NCBI GenBank assembly: GCA_029204225.1
Contig: CM055100.1
Span: 10,591,335 to 10,655,334 of the forward strand
Length of the DNA: 64,000 nt
From: Diphasiastrum complanatum
Lineage: Eukaryota; Streptophyta; Lycopodiopsida; Lycopodiales; Lycopodiaceae
Reading direction: 5' to 3'
The notes under the pieces are model-generated. The model was not told where the DNA came from. It ran no database searches and saw nothing but the letters and a program-made list of their open reading frames with translations. Shown here piece after piece: positions 12,715 through 22,912 of the stretch; within the stretch, counting starts at the first letter, position 1; the number at the start of each line of letters is the position of its first letter. Both the position numbers and the translations under genes were made by a program.

Positions 12715-12797
12715 TATGCTAAGCATAGAACCGTTCAAATAGTTAACACCACACTAAATGTGCTCCTCAAACATAACTGCAACCTATGCTGGTCATA
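12715..12797. promoter_or_regulatory. Two palindromic sites just upstream of the DUF7869-like gene
   Basis: TATGCTAAGCATA at 12,715-12,727 and a degenerate TATGCTGGTCATA at 12,785-12,797, with a half site TATGCG near 12,815. They lie 30-110 bp above the leftward gene's ATG and match the consensus of the array at 13.2-13.8 kb. Confidence 0.75.
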
Positions 12798-13233
12798 GAA
12801 CAAATAAAAACCTATGCGAACCTCAATAGACGTACACAGAAAGACCAACTAAATGCAAATGAGCAACAAGCCTAAAAAGTAACTGGTTAATAAAAAAATT
12901 TCGGCGGCTACCATGCCTTAAATACTGTTTGGCGGCATTCTTAGGGTTAGGATTAGGTTTGGACTATCCAGGCTAATACTCGGTGTGGGGTGAGGTGAGT
13001 CGCGGCAACTTGGTCCCGAAGTAAGCTGGAAGACTGGCGTGAGACGGAGGTCTCAAAAAAAAAATTATTTAAGGACCATAGTCCAAGCATAACTCATCTC
13101 ATTTGCGAATTCAGAAGCTCACATGCTGCCAGAGCAATCGCTACAACCAAGTCACGGCTTTCTATAAGATTTTGCATACCTTCTCGTTTCCAGATTTCTT
13201 GACAGTAAGATTATTATCATTTTCTAGCTTTGC

Positions 13234-13772
13234 TCTATGCTTAGCATGGGTAATAAATTCTTGCATTAGAAAATATTCATATTTTAATTTGTATTCATCT
13301 TCTTGCAACATGGGTAACCTATGCTCAACATAGGTGCCTGCACCAGTCCTCTCCTTTAACTTATGCTGAGCATAGGTTGTGCTCGGGTCCTTAGTAATAT
13401 CCTATGCTCAGCATAGGATTCCGGCGTTATTTCTTTATTCTTACCACGGTTCGACCTTTGATGAGCATAGGTTGCATCTCTGGTCCTCTTCCAACCTATG
13501 CTTGGCATAGGTTAGCAAGCAAATAGCGAAGACATCTTATGCTCAACATAGGTTGGACAATAGCGCGCGAGTAATGACCTATGCTGAGCATAGGATGTCT
13601 TCGCAATTTGCTTGCTAACCTATGTTGAGCATAGGTTGGAACAGGACCAGAGATGAAAGCTATGCTCAGCATAGGTCGAAAGGAGGTTAGAATTGAAGAA
13701 TCTCGCCTTCGTCCTATGCTAAGCATAAGTTGTTAGTAAGGACTCGACCACAACCTATGCTTAGCATAGGTC
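13234..13772. promoter_or_regulatory. Array of 12 phased palindromic sites, consensus CCTATGCTNAGCATAGG
   Basis: Twelve copies of an interrupted palindrome, TATGCT-N-AGCATA, most with flanking CC and GG. Centres lie at 13242, 13326, 13368, 13409, 13463, 13503, 13544, 13586, 13627, 13667, 13721 and 13762. Centre spacings are 84, 42, 41, 54, 40, 41, 42, 41, 40, 54 and 41 bp; 40-42 bp is close to four helical turns. Half of the 13463 site is degenerate. The array lies between two divergent genes and is best read as a multi-site binding platform for a dimeric protein, perhaps one encoded by the element. Confidence 0.85.
13359..13772. repeat. Long inverted repeat, about 2 x 205 bp
   Basis: The left arm (about 13,359-13,564) aligns with the reverse complement of the right arm (about 13,567-13,772). 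Shared stretches between the palindromic sites include GTTAGCAAGCAAAT, GCGAAGACATC and CATCTCTGGTCCT. The centre is a GCGCGC at 13,563-13,568. The symmetry explains the mirrored site spacings (41, 54, 40, 41, 42, 41, 40, 54, 41). A transcript across it could fold into a long hairpin. The inner part of the arms is more similar than the outer part. Confidence 0.85.
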
Positions 13773-14386
13773 GCTACTCATATTTTCTTGTTTTACAACG
13801 CTTTGTCTCAGAAAAGTGATCCTTTTGAGATGTTTTAGTAAGAAAATATGTTGAATTTGTAATTTTGTTTTTTAAATTTTTTTCACAAAAATGGCTTGTT
13901 TTATTAAAGTTTTCAGCATTTTCATTAAGACAATGTTTTAAATTTTCCTGAAAAGTCTTTTTTTTTGCAGATTTTCAATTGTCTTTGATAATTTTCGAAA
14001 TGTCAAGGATTTCATTTAAAATTTCGGGGAAACCTCAAAATATTCCATTAAAAGATAAGAAAAAATTCATGTACTATTTCACCAAAGGGGTCAACAACAC
14101 AAAGCTTTTGGAGCTTTTTATTCATTTAGTTGAGAAGCCTGGTAGAGGAGACTCGCAATTCAAAGTTCAAGGAAGATTGCTTGCTGATCAACCAGATGAG
14201 TATCAAGAAGAAGGTTTTGTGAATATACTTGTAAAGGAGACAGATAAGTCTCGTCTTAGTTTCATTCTGAACGAGACTGTGATAAAGATCCAACTATGTC
14301 AGGACGAGGCCATTAAAGCCTATTTTGATAAAGCTCTAGTTACTTTGGTGAGTAATTATAAAATATAATTTTAATCGTGTTTGTTT

Positions 14387-14399
14387 CATGCTTAGCATA
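14387..14399. promoter_or_regulatory. Palindromic site in intron 1 of the ParB-methyltransferase gene
   Basis: CATGCTTAGCATA matches the array consensus at 12 of its 13 core positions. It lies in the 138-bp intron 14,348-14,485, not in an exon. Confidence 0.75.
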
Positions 14400-16145
14400 G
14401 TTGTTATTAAATATAAAATTATTTAAACTTTTAGATTTAAGCTTTTAGTCATTATATTTTAAACTTGATTTTTGTTTCTGTCTAGAGCATGAAGCAATGC
14501 TTAAAAATGGTTTTAGCTGCTATTACTGAGGAAAAAGATCCGGTGTATTCATTACGGAGTTCAAAAGGTGTATCTATTGGACCTCGCAAGCCCGCTTCTA
14601 TCACTGCTCAGGTCACAAAGTCGGCCTCTGAAAATGTTGAAGATGAAACCGTAGCCGTCCCTCATCCCAAAAAAAAAAAAGATCTCATAATATTTCTGAG
14701 ACAGCCCACTAGACCTAAGTCACGCCCAAAGACCATGGCTACACATCGCCATAAGTCCATTCCTTCTGTTGAAAGCAAAAAAGCCACCACCGAACCATCT
14801 TTGTCGCTATCTGGTGCATCCATCCGCCCATTACAATACAGCTTCAAACTTGTCAAATTAAGAGAGGATATCCATAAAACAAAAAATAAAAATAAACAAC
14901 TTTAATTTTAGACATAAATCAGTGTGATAGGCCACCTGTAGATCCAATAATAGGAGACAGGCCAATGGAAGTTAGAGAGCCTAATCTAACACGTGTACCT
15001 AATTTAAAAATAAAATTTAGAGATCATACACAGGCCATAGTTACTCCCTTTGTTGTTTTGGTTGATCCCAACGAATGCAACGATGTTGCAAATTTTGATT
15101 TTTCTTTATTAAATTCATATCAAATTTTTGTTCTTGGGAATATACACAGTTTACAAGCTCGAAAACAATTACCTCAAGAGTATCCCCATATCCCAAGCTT
15201 TCGAAATGTGAGTGCCATTGCAATTGTTGGCCTGACAGTGGAAGAAACGAAATTATTGGCTTGGGACCACAATATTGATCAGGACTACCGGATGAAGATG
15301 ACCGTAATACAAAGAATTCGTTTTTTTCACAAAGAATACATGAGAGTCTCCAAAGCAGGAGATGTGAATCAACTTGAGCTAAAAACACTATGTGCTCAAG
15401 AGACAGGCATGTCTTTTGATTCGAAAAATCATACGCAGAGCCTTACTAAATACGATAATTTTTTTTAGCTTGCTTTTTGTAGTGGCCAGGTAATTTGTTT
15501 GGTTATGCTCGTCATGGAATGCTCTGGACATAATATATGTTATAATCTTTTTAAATTATTTTTATCAGACTAAAATTTTGAACTCAATTTTAATATTGGT
15601 TAAATTCTTTATCAATTAAATTTTTTTTTTTATTTCAGGTGTGGGCCCTTGTTGATAAAATTTTTGATAAGTGAGAAACTTTTCAAATAAAAGGCCAACC
15701 TGCTCAGGGTGTCTCAAAGTCCAAAAAAAAAGTTGTGAGCACTCAAACTCTAAAGCCAATCCCTACTGAAATGGGAATATCAGAGTGGAAGAATATGCAA
15801 AGGATTAGCTCTTCAGAACTAATAATAAGTGTTCTTTCAAGAGTTGTTGATGGTCAACTTTCCTTGGCAGAAATGAGAAAAGAATTTCAGAGGTAATAAT
15901 CATTATTTAAATATTTATTTTCATGTTATTTTTTTTAATAAAATGATTTTCATTATTTGGTTGGATTTTTAACAATTATACTTTTCAAATGCAGGCACAC
16001 ATTATTTATGAAAGTTCAAGAAGCCCTTGACAGGGTTAAATTCTCAAGATTTCGATGAGTGCCAGAGGCTTTATCCTCTTAGCAGCCGAAATAAAGCCCT
16101 GAGTCCATTTTTTATTTTGTTTAGAGACATGGTATATATTTCACC

Positions 16146-16295
16146 CATGCTTAGCATAGGTGTTTATTAATTGTTTCTTTTCTATATTCTATGTCTCCTA
16201 TGCTAAGCATAGCTTTTTCTTTATTTAATTATTTTTTTTTGATAAGTTAAGTCTCCTATTCTATTTTATATTTTTTGTCTCCCATGCTAAGCATA
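16146..16295. promoter_or_regulatory. Three palindromic sites in intron 5 of the ParB-methyltransferase gene
   Basis: Cores at 16,146-16,158, 16,199-16,211 and 16,283-16,295. Centres are 53 and 84 bp apart, the same spacing classes as in the intergenic array. All lie within the intron 16,132-16,311. A weaker, half-conserved version occurs near 15,501 in intron 3. Confidence 0.8.
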
Positions 16296-16815
16296 ACTTT
16301 TTCCTTTTCAGTCTCCCGAAGACAAAAAAAAAAACAAAGTCCTTGCAGAGCAATTCAAGAGACATATTCTGAAGGCAAAAGCAGAAAAAAGAGACAGAGA
16401 GAGATTGGCACGGGGTGAGACCATTGCGGAAAAGGATCCATTAGAGATCTACCTTCCCAAAAGTGTCGATGATCAACCATGCTTTTACTCTGTTGAGGAG
16501 GACGATTGTAGAGAAATTTCAAAAAATTTAAGAAAAAGACCTTATACACTCTGCATCGCCGATATACCATATGGATTTCAGATGAAGGAATCATTAAATG
16601 ATGATACTCCTTTCAAATTCACTGAAATCCATAGCTTTATGCAGGGCTTTCTTGAAGTCACAACTTCTCCAATTTGGAGAGTTGTTATTTTTCATTCTTT
16701 TTGGCAGCCAGCATCAGTATAGAAAGCTCTACTAACTTTCTATAATGCGAAAATTGAGAATGTTGTGTGGTAAGTTCTTAAGTTTTGGAATTATCAATTC
16801 GTATTTTAATTCATA

Positions 16816-16862
16816 ATTTTATTTTAAAATTTTTATTTTAAAATTTTTATTTTAAAATTAAA
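16816..16862. repeat. Low-complexity 16-bp tandem repeat
   Basis: About three copies of ATTTTATTTTAAAATTT in the last intron of the methyltransferase gene, between motifs IV and I. Confidence 0.8.
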
Positions 16863-17559
16863 ATTTGAAATTGATTTTACTTGCAATGTTCCTTGTCAAG
16901 TACAAGCCCAATGTCAAGAACTCGAGAGGAGCTCGACTTTGCAATGAAATAGAATACATAACCATCGGTTATTATTCTTTGGATGGCAAACGCTCGATGT
17001 TGTATTATAACACTTCCGGACTGACAAGTTTTGGAAACTTGTTCCAGTATTCAACTGTGAGAAAGAAATTAAAAAATCCAATGACGGGTTTCATGGATTG
17101 TCTCTACCAAAAGCCACAACAATTAATTAATCATTTAATTGATATTTTTTCTCACCCAACTAATTGGATTTTAGATTTATTTAGCGGTAGCGGCACTACG
17201 AGCGTATGTGTTGTTCAGAAAGGCAGACATGTTCCTACAGTGGATTTAGATACTAATTTAGTTGATTTTGTAAAAATGAGAATGAAATTTCTTTCAATTT
17301 TGCCAGATGAATTATATGAGGTGAGAAAGAGTTTGGACAGCGAGGATACAATACTTCCCTTGTCCAAGGAACCCCAGCCTCCTGCTAGCGAAAAAGTAGG
17401 CAACACAGGAGAATTAGCTGATGTCTTGGTTCAAGATTACAATGTAGTAGCTGTAGTCGAGGAAATTGTAGAAGATGTGTCGCTTGATAGTACAGTGGCT
17501 ACTCAAGAAAAAACAAAAGAAAAAGATGTAAATGACATCGATGATTTTTGGGAATAAAA

Positions 17560-18360
17560 AAATTCTCTTTTGTTTTAAAAAATAATTGTGTTTATATTTT
17601 TTGATGTATTGTGTTTTGAATTCTTTTTTATTGATTTAATATTTTTAAAATTATTTTTTAAAGATTTAAAATTTAAAAGTTGAAATATTTTAAAAATTTT
17701 AACATTGATAATTATTACCAAAAATTAAAACTGTAATGATTTGTCAAGTTTACAGTATTTTAATTTTAGATGTGTTTTTATAATATTTTTTGTAAAAAAA
17801 ATATTGTTAAAAACTATAAAAAATGAAAAAAAAAATTAGACTTTTTTCAAGATGATTTAAATATTATCACAAATAATTTAATCTCAATTATTGTAAAGTA
17901 GTTTTATTTGCATTTATTTAATATTAAAATATTTAATAAACTTACGGTGTAAGTAAAGATTTTCAAAAATTTAAAATTTTAAAAAATATTGATTCAAATT
18001 TTTGACATAATTTAAAAATATTTTTTTCGATACAAGAATTGTAATTTAGAAAACTTTTGAAATTCCAAAAAAAAAAAACTATAACTTTTGTTTTTAGTAT
18101 GCAAAAAATATTTTTAGGTATTTTAGTAGTTGTGTATCTAATGATTTTATTTTAAATAGTATTACTATTTAATATAAGCTTATTTTAAGTTATTTATAAA
18201 AATCTATTGACCAAATTTTTATAGCTTAAATTATTTTCTTGTAAAATACAACATTTTTTACCATTACAATATATTTATTTGAAGTATTTTAAATTTGGAT
18301 ACTTTTTAAAAACAATTAATAAATTTAAAAAAATGGGTCTTCAAGTCATTTATCTTTTTT
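17560..18360. other. AT-rich right flank of the DNA element
   Basis: Almost pure A/T with long homopolymers and no open frame. By position it is the right subterminal part of the element. No palindromic site of the array type occurs here. Confidence 0.5.
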
Positions 18361-18364
18361 TTGG

Positions 18365-18840
18365 TCATCATGTTCCTTGATGAAAGTTGCATTAAATTTT
18401 CTCCTAGTATCCAAGAATCTATGAACATAACAAGTGAAACAAAAAACTCTCAAATCCTTTATATTTGGTATCTTATGATATAGATCTTCAAAGGGAGTGG
18501 TTCTTCCAATGCCATTGTTTGGCAACCTATTACATAGATGGTTAGCACATGTAATAGCTTCCTCCCAGATTGACTAAGGGAGAGAGGCATATCATCTTAA
18601 AGCTTTAGCACTTTCAAAAGACATCTATTTTTCATCTTGGCTATATACTCACATTTAATGCCATGCAAGTTACAAAACTCTTTCATTCTAGTGGAGACAT
18701 ACTCCTCTCCATTATCACACCTTAACACTTTGATCTTAGCGTTAAGTTAATTCTCAACAAAAGCTTTGAACTTGACAAAAGTATCAATTTCTCATTTGCC
18801 AATATAACACTCACAATAAAAACATTTGTGTCAAGTTTAA
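18365..18840 (-). pseudogene. Copia integrase remnant, right half
   Basis: The minus-strand reading shows the integrase core pattern (RCDNGEEYVS near 18,690, then ANHLCNRLPN near 18,500-18,550). It ends in FLDTRRKFNATFIKEH at about 18,375-18,420. The core lacks the PQQNG segment and is broken by stops. In intact Copia elements the next motif is a VGYSESSKGY-type block, which here is found about 9.2 kb to the left. See the split-Copia finding. Confidence 0.65.
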
Positions 18841-19529
18841 ACAATATTCCTTGCTTAACACCACTTATAACGATTGCCAAGTGAAGATCTCAAGAATCCT
18901 CTCACATGCAAACCAAAAGGACACATGTGGAGCATAAACCACCCAACGAACATGAAGAGGCTAGTCAATACCCTAATCAATTCACCCCCAAGCCACAACA
19001 AATGAATACAGGAGAGGAGAGGATTCTGGCTCAAGAATCTGAAATTCCAATAGGGAGATGAGCAAGTTTAGTTAGAAATCAGGTTGTGATCTGATTCATT
19101 AGTGTAAACTCTAGATGTGATAATGTAATTAATGTACAGTTTATTTGGTTTACTGTATATGGTTGTGATCGGGACATGACCCTTTAGGATATATTGATCG
19201 GGCACTGATTCCATAGCTGGCTACTTGGGTTAGCCAAGTAGCCACACATACGAAAAATTAGCCGGTACAGAGTTATATATAGTACTTGTTATACTCTAGG
19301 GCATGTCCTGAGTCTGTCAGTCGAATTTGGCCATGTTGGGCCCAACAGGTGGTAGCCCAATTTTAGGACATCTGTCTTTTCATGCAGTTTCTGAATACTC
19401 TATATGTACAATGTTTCTTTATAATCTAAGAACTTTTGTTGTGCCATCTTTGAGAGCTTGTGAGGAGTGGCTATGGTCATTGATTGATGTGATCTACATA
19501 TTGCACTAGTTTCTATCGGAAATTGAACT
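18841..19529 (+). mobile_element. Probable 5' LTR of an old LTR retrotransposon
   Basis: No coding frame is seen. The sequence contains a TATATATAG stretch near 19,275 and ends directly before a tRNA-Met-type primer-binding site. The left LTR edge is not resolved and I found no matching 3' LTR, so only the right end is supported. Confidence 0.4.
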
Positions 19530-19541
19530 TGGTATCAGAGC
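19530..19541 (+). other. LTR-retrotransposon primer-binding site
   Basis: TGGTATCAGAGC is the standard complement of the initiator tRNA-Met 3' end used by plant Copia elements. Confidence 0.75.
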
Positions 19542-20460
19542 GTTAGGGTGATGCAGGTATGGACAATCCTATAGAGCTCTGGGATAGCGTCTTTCACGAG
19601 GAAAAATAGCACTTGGAGCGTCTCAAGAGAGAGGACTCCATACAAGGTATCGACAGTTCGGATGGCAAGAGACACCAAAGTTCCTTTGATCGAAGATTTG
19701 GAAAAAATCAGAATGATCATCGTAGGTGGATTTCGAGGAGAATTCACGGAAAATTGCTCAAAATGTCTTCATAACAGCTTTTACGGAAAGCTGGCCTGAA
19801 CTCTCTCAGTAGTTTGGTGATTGATGAGTGGAGCAGATTGTAAGAAAAATCAGGGCCATGGTTTCTCAGTCATGAGAGGATTTTGACATTCATTTACAGT
19901 GGGAGGAGAAGCAATTTTGGAAATTGGCAAAAAGCGGCTAGTTGACGAAAAACATAAAGCTGCAAATCTTTCTCTCTGCTTGATGAAAGTGGGCATTGTA
20001 AATTGCTACCCAGTATCTTATAGTAGGGGCCAAGCTTGTGGTAAATTGTCAGGGACAGCCAAGAAGCAGGAGAGGACCAATTGTTGCTAGAGTTTTGAAG
20101 GCCTAAAGTGTTGTTATTTCTCCATTTTGAACTGATTTTGAAGCTGTAAAGCAATAGCTATGGGCACCCTAGGAAAGATAATATATTGGTAAGAGGCCAT
20201 GAACAACCGTTGTGGCTATAGTGTGTTAGACCGATCTGAGCAGGTGAGTTTCAATCTTTTTTCCACCATAGCCAGTAAACAGGTCACGTGAAGAGGGCCA
20301 TGGGCTCACGCACTATGAGGGAGAATGGTGCCATAGGGTTTCTTGGTGTCTAGCGCTCCTAAGGAGCTTGATTCAGCACGCAGGTGAAGAGATAGCCATT
20401 CGATTGTGAGATAAGACGATGAATGGTCGAGATCTTGCTTCAAGGATGAAGCGTAGGCCA
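19542..20460 (+). pseudogene. Internal remnant of an old LTR element
   Basis: Follows the primer-binding site. Near 19,560 a plus-strand reading starting MDNPIELWDSVFHEEK, and further on a basic stretch (FDRRFGKNQNDHRR), look gag-like but are broken by stops. No protease or reverse transcriptase is seen. Copia A interrupts at 20,461. The stretch 35,816-37,342 may be its continuation. Confidence 0.35.
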
Positions 20461-21099
20461 TGTGAAGGATTTCAGATCATTAAGATCCAATCCACTTGAA
20501 AGATCTTTGGTTACAAAGATAAATACACTACCAATCTCACCAATGTAGAAAAATCAACATCTACACACAAAATGAGATACAAAATCAAATAGAACTTGAT
20601 CAAACTTGAATGAAATGATAAAGTATTATTTTTGTCCAAACAAAACCAGCACGATACTGTATTTCACACGTGTGGATCCAAAAATAACAAATATAGATCA
20701 TTTTACACATAGAATTGCATGCAATCACAAGTATAGTGCACCAATAGATAGTAGAACCCAAGAGAACCATGTATAAGCATGAAATGAGATAGAGAAGAGA
20801 GAAGTGTCTCTCCACGAGTTACATCCTTTTACAACAGGTCCAAACCATATTTGGCCACTTGGCTTTCCCTCCAAAACCCTACTTTTTCTGGGTCTAGATT
20901 CAAAGTACCCAACATTCAAATTTGAATCTACTCAAACTCGCCTTCTAACTTTCCCACACTTTCAAAAAGTGTTTACTCAAATGACATTTAGACTAATGAA
21001 CTTTGAAAAATCAATCTCTAAGTCTAAAAACAAAGTTGGCCTCAATATGCCAAAAATGGAAATATAGCAAATATGATCAAACAAGTTGAATGTTTCACA
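20461..21099 (-). repeat. Copia A 3' LTR
   Basis: Starts TGTGAAGGATTTCAG and ends TTTCACA on the plus strand. It aligns with the LTRs at 35,172-35,815, 39,676-40,321 and 37,343-37,995. Confidence 0.85.
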
Positions 21100-22894
21100 C
21101 TCCCTCTTCAACTAGTTTTAGCATGGACTTTGATAACACTCCAAGTGATATTCTATGCTTCATGAACAAGTCCTTTCTCAATGCTTTGGTGAAGATATCA
21201 GCTACACATTCCCTTGAGGACACATGTTGAAGCTCCACCTCCTTTGCAATGACTTGCTCCCTCACAAAATGATATTGCACCTCAATATGCTTGCTCCTAG
21301 CATGAAAGATAGGATTGGTTGCCAATCTTTGGGCTGATTGATTGTCACAAAAGATGATTGGGCTCTCTGAAAAATCCAGCAAGTGAAGATCCTTGATCAT
21401 CCTCTTGATCCATACCATCTCCTTTGTGCAATTTGTAAGAGCTTTGTACTTGGCCTCACTAGATGACAATGAGATAGTGGCTTGTTTCTTCGACATCCAT
21501 GATATAGCTCCATCACCTATGAAAATACAATGAGCACTAATGGATTTCCTATCCATTACATCTCCAGCATAGTCCGAATCTAAAAATCCAAAAAGATTAG
21601 ATAATCCCCATACAATATTCCAAAATCTTGAGTTCCAATGATGTACCTCAAAACTCGCTTTCCTAGCTTGCAATGCTCCTCACTAGGATCTTGCATGAAT
21701 TGACTCAATATTCCAACACAATAGCTTAGATCCGGTCTAGTAATGGCTAGATAGATGAGTGAACCAACTAGCTTCCTATAGAGAGTAATGTCCTCAAAGG
21801 ATCTTTCATTACCTCTTATAGTTAGCTTTACATGAGACTCCATAGGTGTATCACTGAAATCTTTCTAGAATAAAATTAGCATACTTCTCTTGACAAATAA
21901 AAGTAGATTGAGAAGATCTAATGACTTCTATTCCCAAAATGTAATGGAAATTACCAAGATCAGGCACCTCAAACTCCTTCTTAAGAGCACTCTTGATATC
22001 CTCCACATCTTGATTGCCTCCACCACTCAAGATGATATCATCCACATAGATTAGCAAGATGGTAACATCATTTCCAGCAGACCAATAATAAAGTGAATGA
22101 TCATGCCCTCTCATAACAAAGCCTTGAGAGAGTAAAAAAGTGTTAAGCTTAGCATACCAACTCCTTGGTGCTTGCTTAAGAGCATACAAGCTCTTTTGTA
22201 ATAGACACACATGATTTGGCTTTGTACATGAAATGTAGCTCTTGGGATACTCCATGCTCACTTCCTCCTCAAGATCACCATTCAAGAATGCATTTGAAAT
22301 GTCCATTTGCCATAGATCCCATCCATAAAGTGTACCAAGTGAAATGATGACTCGAATGCTTACCATCCTCGCCATGGGTGAAAAGGTCTCATCATAGTCA
22401 ATCCCTTGTTGTTGAGCATATCCTTTTGCCAGAACCTTGACTTGTACTTGCTGATAGATCCATCTTGGTTTGTCTTCACCTTGAATATCCATTTGCATCC
22501 AATAGCTTTCTTGTCCTTAGGTAACTCCACCAATCTCCATGTTCCATTCTTCATAAGAGCTTGATACTCAAGATCCATTGCTTGGATCCACTCCTCTTCT
22601 TTCCTTGCTTGATCTACACTTGTAGGTTCATCCAAAGAGGTTAGGAAAGCAACATAATTTTCAAAAACCACTTGCCTACCCTTTTGATCATATGTGAGCC
22701 TTGAAGGCTTGTCTTTCCCTTGATGTTCTCCTTGGCTTTTGACTTGATGAAGGTCCATCATCATCACCATCCAAAGTAGGATCCTTTTCATCAACATCAA
22801 GAATGTTAGATCCAACCACATCACCATCAATCATGCTTGAAGACACTTTTGGAATGTTCCCCTCATCAAAGATGACATCTCTACTAGCAATCAC
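21100..22894 (-). pseudogene. Copia A reverse transcriptase and RNase H
   Basis: The order on the minus strand is correct. A segment rich in VSRDVIFDEG-type sequence (about 22,880) is followed by the start of reverse transcriptase (about 22,600). Next come the YVDD active-site block (about 22,040), a connection with SLIYLAITRPDLSY, then an RNase H with DSDYAGD, SSSEAKYKAL and ADIFTKAL (21,160-21,560). Frameshifts near 22,430, 21,850 and 21,600 split it into four frames. The product would copy retrotransposon RNA in virus-like particles, but this copy cannot make it. Confidence 0.85.
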
Positions 22895-22912
22895 TTTGTT
22901 AGTAGAAGGAAT

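Larger units (their letters stand above)
14000..17557 (+). pseudogene. ParB-like domain / beta-class DNA methyltransferase fusion, multi-exon
   Basis: Predicted to methylate adenine-N6 or cytosine-N4 in DNA. Likely exons: 14,000-14,347; 14,486 to about 14,905; about 14,912-15,489; 15,639-15,893; 15,995-16,131; 16,312 to about 16,769; about 16,901-17,557. Several have clear GT/AG borders. Exon 3 resembles a ParB/sulfiredoxin-like domain: FVLGNIHSLQARKQL, then GLTVEETKLLAWDHN. Exon 6 has ADIPYG (16,558-16,575), a variant of methyltransferase motif IV (DPPY). Exon 7 has KPQQLI and DLFSGSGTT (17,174-17,200), the AdoMet-binding motif I. The order IV before I marks the beta class. ParB-methylase fusions are common in phages and prophages. 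Breaks: in-frame stops at 15,466, about 15,672 and 16,720, and a frameshift near 16,045. The exon 6/7 junction is uncertain. The C-terminus is acidic. The specificity domain cannot be assigned. Confidence 0.75.
9150..18362. mobile_element. Decayed two-gene DNA element: DUF7869-like gene plus ParB-DNA methyltransferase
   Basis: Two divergent multi-exon pseudogenes flank an intergenic block packed with palindromic sites. The unit lies between two halves of one minus-strand Copia copy, which sets approximate borders of 9,150 and 18,360. The leftward gene (12,682 to 9,427) has the conserved blocks of a transposase-like family. The rightward gene (14,000 to 17,557) encodes a ParB-like domain and a DNA methyltransferase. 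I infer an autonomous DNA transposon of roughly 9.2 kb. Terminal inverted repeats were not demonstrated: TGACC near 9,151 and GGTCA near 18,361 are oppositely oriented and followed by A-rich sequence, but the match is short and no target duplication was found. Confidence 0.55.

Noticed and set aside
12949-12970. Telomere-like TTAGGGTTAGGATTAGG
   Set aside because: It is a single degenerate run inside the element leader, with no array.
13234-13772. CRISPR array interpretation of the regularly spaced repeats
   Set aside because: The repeats are 17-bp perfect-type palindromes in a plant element, the spacers are mirrored rather than unique, and no cas-like gene is present.
9150-18362. TGACC/GGTCA as proven terminal inverted repeats of the two-gene element
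   Set aside because: The match is only five bases plus A-rich sequence, and the flanks (GACTT and TCATG) are not a target duplication.
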